A stretch of 7,646 bases of DNA from Microthrixaceae bacterium (GTDB lineage Bacteria; Actinomycetota; Acidimicrobiia; Acidimicrobiales; Acidimicrobilacustridaceae): assembly GCA_947455015.1 (NCBI GenBank), contig CANGMY010000064.1, positions 1-7,646 of the forward strand, given 5' to 3'. Of this stretch, positions 5,941 to 7,646 are shown piece by piece (position 1 is the stretch's first letter; the number at the start of each line of letters is the position of its first letter). The position numbers and the translations under genes were made by a program. The notes beneath the pieces are model-generated. The model was not told the origin of the DNA. It ran no database searches and worked only from the letters and a program-made list of their open reading frames with translations.

Positions 5941-7097
5941 CAGCGTTCCTGTCGAGCGATGTTCAGGAGAATGCCGGATGCCGCCATGGTGAAGAGGAGC
6001 GACGAACCTCCGGCAGAGACAAACGGAAGCGGCACACCGGTGATCGGCAGCACTCCGACACATGCGCCGATGTTGATGATCGCTTGGATGAGGATCCAGG
6101 TAGTGATGCCCGTGGCGAGCAACATTCCGAATCGATCACGGGCATGGAGCGCAGTTCGAACACCAAACAGGGCGAATCCCAAAAACATCGCAATGACGAG
6201 CACAGAACCGATGAGACCAATCTCTTCACCAATGATTGCGTAAATGAAATCAGTGTGAGCTTCGGGAAGGAATCCCCACTTGGCCCGACCTTGCCCGAGT
6301 CCGGTGCCAAGAATTCCCCCGTTCGCAAAACCAACCTGGCTCTGAATCGTTTGGAAGCCGGTGTTGAGCGGATCGGCCCACGGATCACTAAATGCCATGA
6401 GGCGACGGAACCGATAGGGCTCGGCAAATGCGAACAACGTGGCGCCCGCGACCAACAACCCGGAAAGAATGGCGAGTGGCCTACCGGGGACGCCCGCAAC
6501 GAACAACATCACCAACACGATCGTCGCGAGGATGATCGTTGTTCCAAGGTTCGGCTGGAGCATGAGGAGTACAGCGAATGCACCAAACACGACTGCGACT
6601 GGCCGCAGCACCGCTTTCCAGTCGCCAATTTGTCCAACGCGGCGGGTGAGCGTGTCGGCTGCGTAGAGAATGACCGCAAGCTTGGCCATTTCCGACGGCT
6701 GCATGCGCAACGGGCCCCATCCAAGCCAACGCGCCGAACCGTTGACCGCAACCCCGAGCCCCGGGACCAGAACAGCCGTCATTAGTCCGGCTGAGACGAA
6801 AAGAAACGGCTTCATCCACTTCGACAAGAGATCGTAGGAATAACGACTGGCGACGAACATTGCCCCACAGCCAAGAACAAACCAGACGGCTTGTAAGCGG
6901 AACTGATACCAAGACGACCCGTATTGATAGAGCGCTGTCACTGAAGACGCCGACAGGATCATGAGTAGACCAAAAAGATTCAGGGCAATGATGATCACCC
7001 AAAGAATCTTGAAGTCGGTCGTACGGGGCTGAGGTTCACGGGCCGAGCGAAGCAACCGACCAACTGGCGTACGCGGTTCCGAGATGGTCGCGCTCAT
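5940..7097 (-). CDS. ftsW: Septal peptidoglycan polymerase FtsW (SEDS family)
   Basis: FtsW is the SEDS-family glycosyltransferase that polymerises lipid II at the septum together with a class B penicillin-binding protein (FtsI), under control of FtsQLB. The protein is 385 residues, with a cytoplasmic N-terminus of about 28 residues and then about ten membrane helices. SEDS signatures are NGSARWLGWG (119-128) followed by MQPSEMAKL (132-140), QPNLGT (181-186), FLPEAHTDFIYAIIGEE (276-292) and GVLPITGVPLPFVSAGGSS (348-366). Asp283 in HTDF matches the catalytic Asp of E. coli FtsW. FtsW and RodA share these motifs; the FtsW call rests on the neighbours and on LPEAHTDFI. The ATG overlaps the murD stop by four bases (ATGA), with GAGG seven bases upstream. 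The protein ends five residues after the last helix (ARQER), without the long cytoplasmic tail seen in mycobacterial FtsW. Confidence 0.96.
   Translation of the reverse strand: MSATISEPRTPVGRLLRSAREPQPRTTDFKILWVIIIALNLFGLLMILSASSVTALYQYGSSWYQFRLQAVWFVLGCGAMFVASRYSYDLLSKWMKPFLFVSAGLMTAVLVPGLGVAVNGSARWLGWGPLRMQPSEMAKLAVILYAADTLTRRVGQIGDWKAVLRPVAVVFGAFAVLLMLQPNLGTTIILATIVLVMLFVAGVPGRPLAILSGLLVAGATLFAFAEPYRFRRLMAFSDPWADPLNTGFQTIQSQVGFANGGILGTGLGQGRAKWGFLPEAHTDFIYAIIGEEIGLIGSVLVIAMFLGFALFGVRTALHARDRFGMLLATGITTWILIQAIINIGACVGVLPITGVPLPFVSAGGSSLLFTMAASGILLNIARQER
5946..5950 (-). promoter_or_regulatory. murG ribosome binding site at the end of ftsW
   Basis: AGGAA sits five bases before the ATG at 5940 and inside the final codons of ftsW. 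Together with the TGATG junction it decides in favour of the short murG start over the ATG at 6063. Confidence 0.7.
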
Positions 7098-7646
7098 GAC
7101 GCAACCTCACCGATGAATCCGGGAAGGGCGCGCGCCGCTTCAGCAAATTGATCGCCACGTTCTCCGTAGGAACGGAACCAATCGAACGACGCACATCCGG
7201 GAGAGAGAAGAACCGCATCTCCGGCCTGAGAAAGTTCTGCTGCAGCAATTACTGCGTCTGCGATTGAAGATTCAACGACACGAATCTCGCACTTCCCCGC
7301 AAATGCGTTGCTCACTTCAGCAGCTGCTTCGCCGATTGCGACAACAGAGCGAACAGGAGGAACGTGCCGGGCAAGAACACTGAGGTCGAGACCTTTGTTA
7401 CGGCCTCCGGCGATAAGGACAACCGAGTCGAACGCCGTCAACGCAGTTTCGACCGCGTGCGGGGTCGTGGCCTTCGAGTCGTCGAACCAACGCGCGCCCT
7501 CGAGTTCACCGATGAACTGCACCCGATGACGCAAACCTTGGAAGGAACGAAGCGTGTGACGAATGCCCTCAAGCGAGGCGCCTGCGGCTAGCGCTGCGAC
7601 TGATGCCGCTAACGCATTGGTGATGTCGTGAGGAAAGGATCGAGGA
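7094..7646 (-). CDS. murD: UDP-N-acetylmuramoyl-L-alanine--D-glutamate ligase MurD, C-terminal part
   Basis: MurD is the cytoplasmic ATP-dependent ligase that adds D-Glu to UDP-MurNAc-L-Ala. Only the last 183 residues are in the window; the start, Rossmann domain and P-loop lie beyond the right edge. The visible part begins at the end of the central domain, with FPHDITNALAASVAALA matching the usual GxHNxxNxxAA segment. It continues with LRHRVQF, the MurD-typical WFDDSKATTPHA (53-64 of the visible part), LIAGGRNKGLDL (77-88) and LSPGCASFDWFRSYGERGDQF (147-167). These C-terminal domain signatures separate MurD from MurC, MurE and MurF. A TTG at 7534 could be taken as a start for a short protein, but the frame continues upstream with clear MurD sequence to the window edge, so it is internal. 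The stop overlaps the ftsW start by four bases. Confidence 0.97.
   Translation of the reverse strand, partial: PRSFPHDITNALAASVAALAAGASLEGIRHTLRSFQGLRHRVQFIGELEGARWFDDSKATTPHAVETALTAFDSVVLIAGGRNKGLDLSVLARHVPPVRSVVAIGEAAAEVSNAFAGKCEIRVVESSIADAVIAAAELSQAGDAVLLSPGCASFDWFRSYGERGDQFAEAARALPGFIGEVAS

Noticed and set aside
5539..6785. Two plus-strand open frames of more than 230 codons opposite murG and ftsW
   Set aside because: Both are antisense to clear genes and encode polar, composition-biased sequence with no domain.
7094..7534. Separate 146-residue gene starting at TTG 7534
   Set aside because: The same frame continues upstream to the window edge with MurD sequence, so this is the C-terminal part of murD.
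1..7646. Novel defence, mobile or biosynthetic system
   Set aside because: Every base except the 80-base ftsQ-ftsZ gap and the 17 bases before pgeF is covered by conserved wall and division genes; no cargo, repeats or foreign-looking composition is visible.

Overview
The window is a contiguous stretch of the division and cell wall (dcw) cluster of a Gram-positive-type bacterium, most likely an actinobacterium. The FtsZ sequence (N-terminus MAASPQNYLAVIKVVGVGGG, C-terminal peptide DVPSFLQ), the order murD-ftsW-murG-murC-(murB)-ftsQ-ftsZ-pgeF, and the absence of ftsA and ddl all point that way. The moderately high GC content, GTG/TTG-tolerant coding style and murB sitting between murC and ftsQ suggest a lineage such as Acidimicrobiia rather than Streptomyces or Mycobacterium. 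That lineage call is an inference from sequence character, not a search.

All eight genes are on the minus strand, so transcription runs from high to low coordinates: murD (3' part only, entering at the right edge), ftsW, murG, murC, murB, ftsQ, an 80-base gap, ftsZ, and pgeF/yfiH (its 3' part leaves at the left edge). From murD to ftsQ every junction overlaps, by 4, 1, 17, 4 and 1 bases. This argues for one polycistronic message with translational coupling. The only real non-coding stretch is the ftsQ-ftsZ gap, which holds two overlapping, mutually exclusive small hairpins and a strong Shine-Dalgarno site for ftsZ.

The genes form one pathway. MurB and MurC complete UDP-MurNAc and add the first stem-peptide residue, and MurD adds D-Glu. 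MurG makes lipid II at the membrane and FtsW polymerises it at the septum. FtsQ is part of the FtsQLB signalling complex, FtsZ is the cytoskeletal ring, and PgeF is a multicopper-oxidase-like (YfiH/LACC1) enzyme linked to peptidoglycan quality control. Upstream genes (murE, murF, mraY, part of murD) and downstream genes (probably yggS and sepF) are expected just outside the window but are not seen.

I see no RNA gene, mobile element, CRISPR array, attachment site or phage gene. There is no stretch above 300 bases without a gene. I found no evidence for a new biological system; the remarks under findings are local variations on a conserved cluster.
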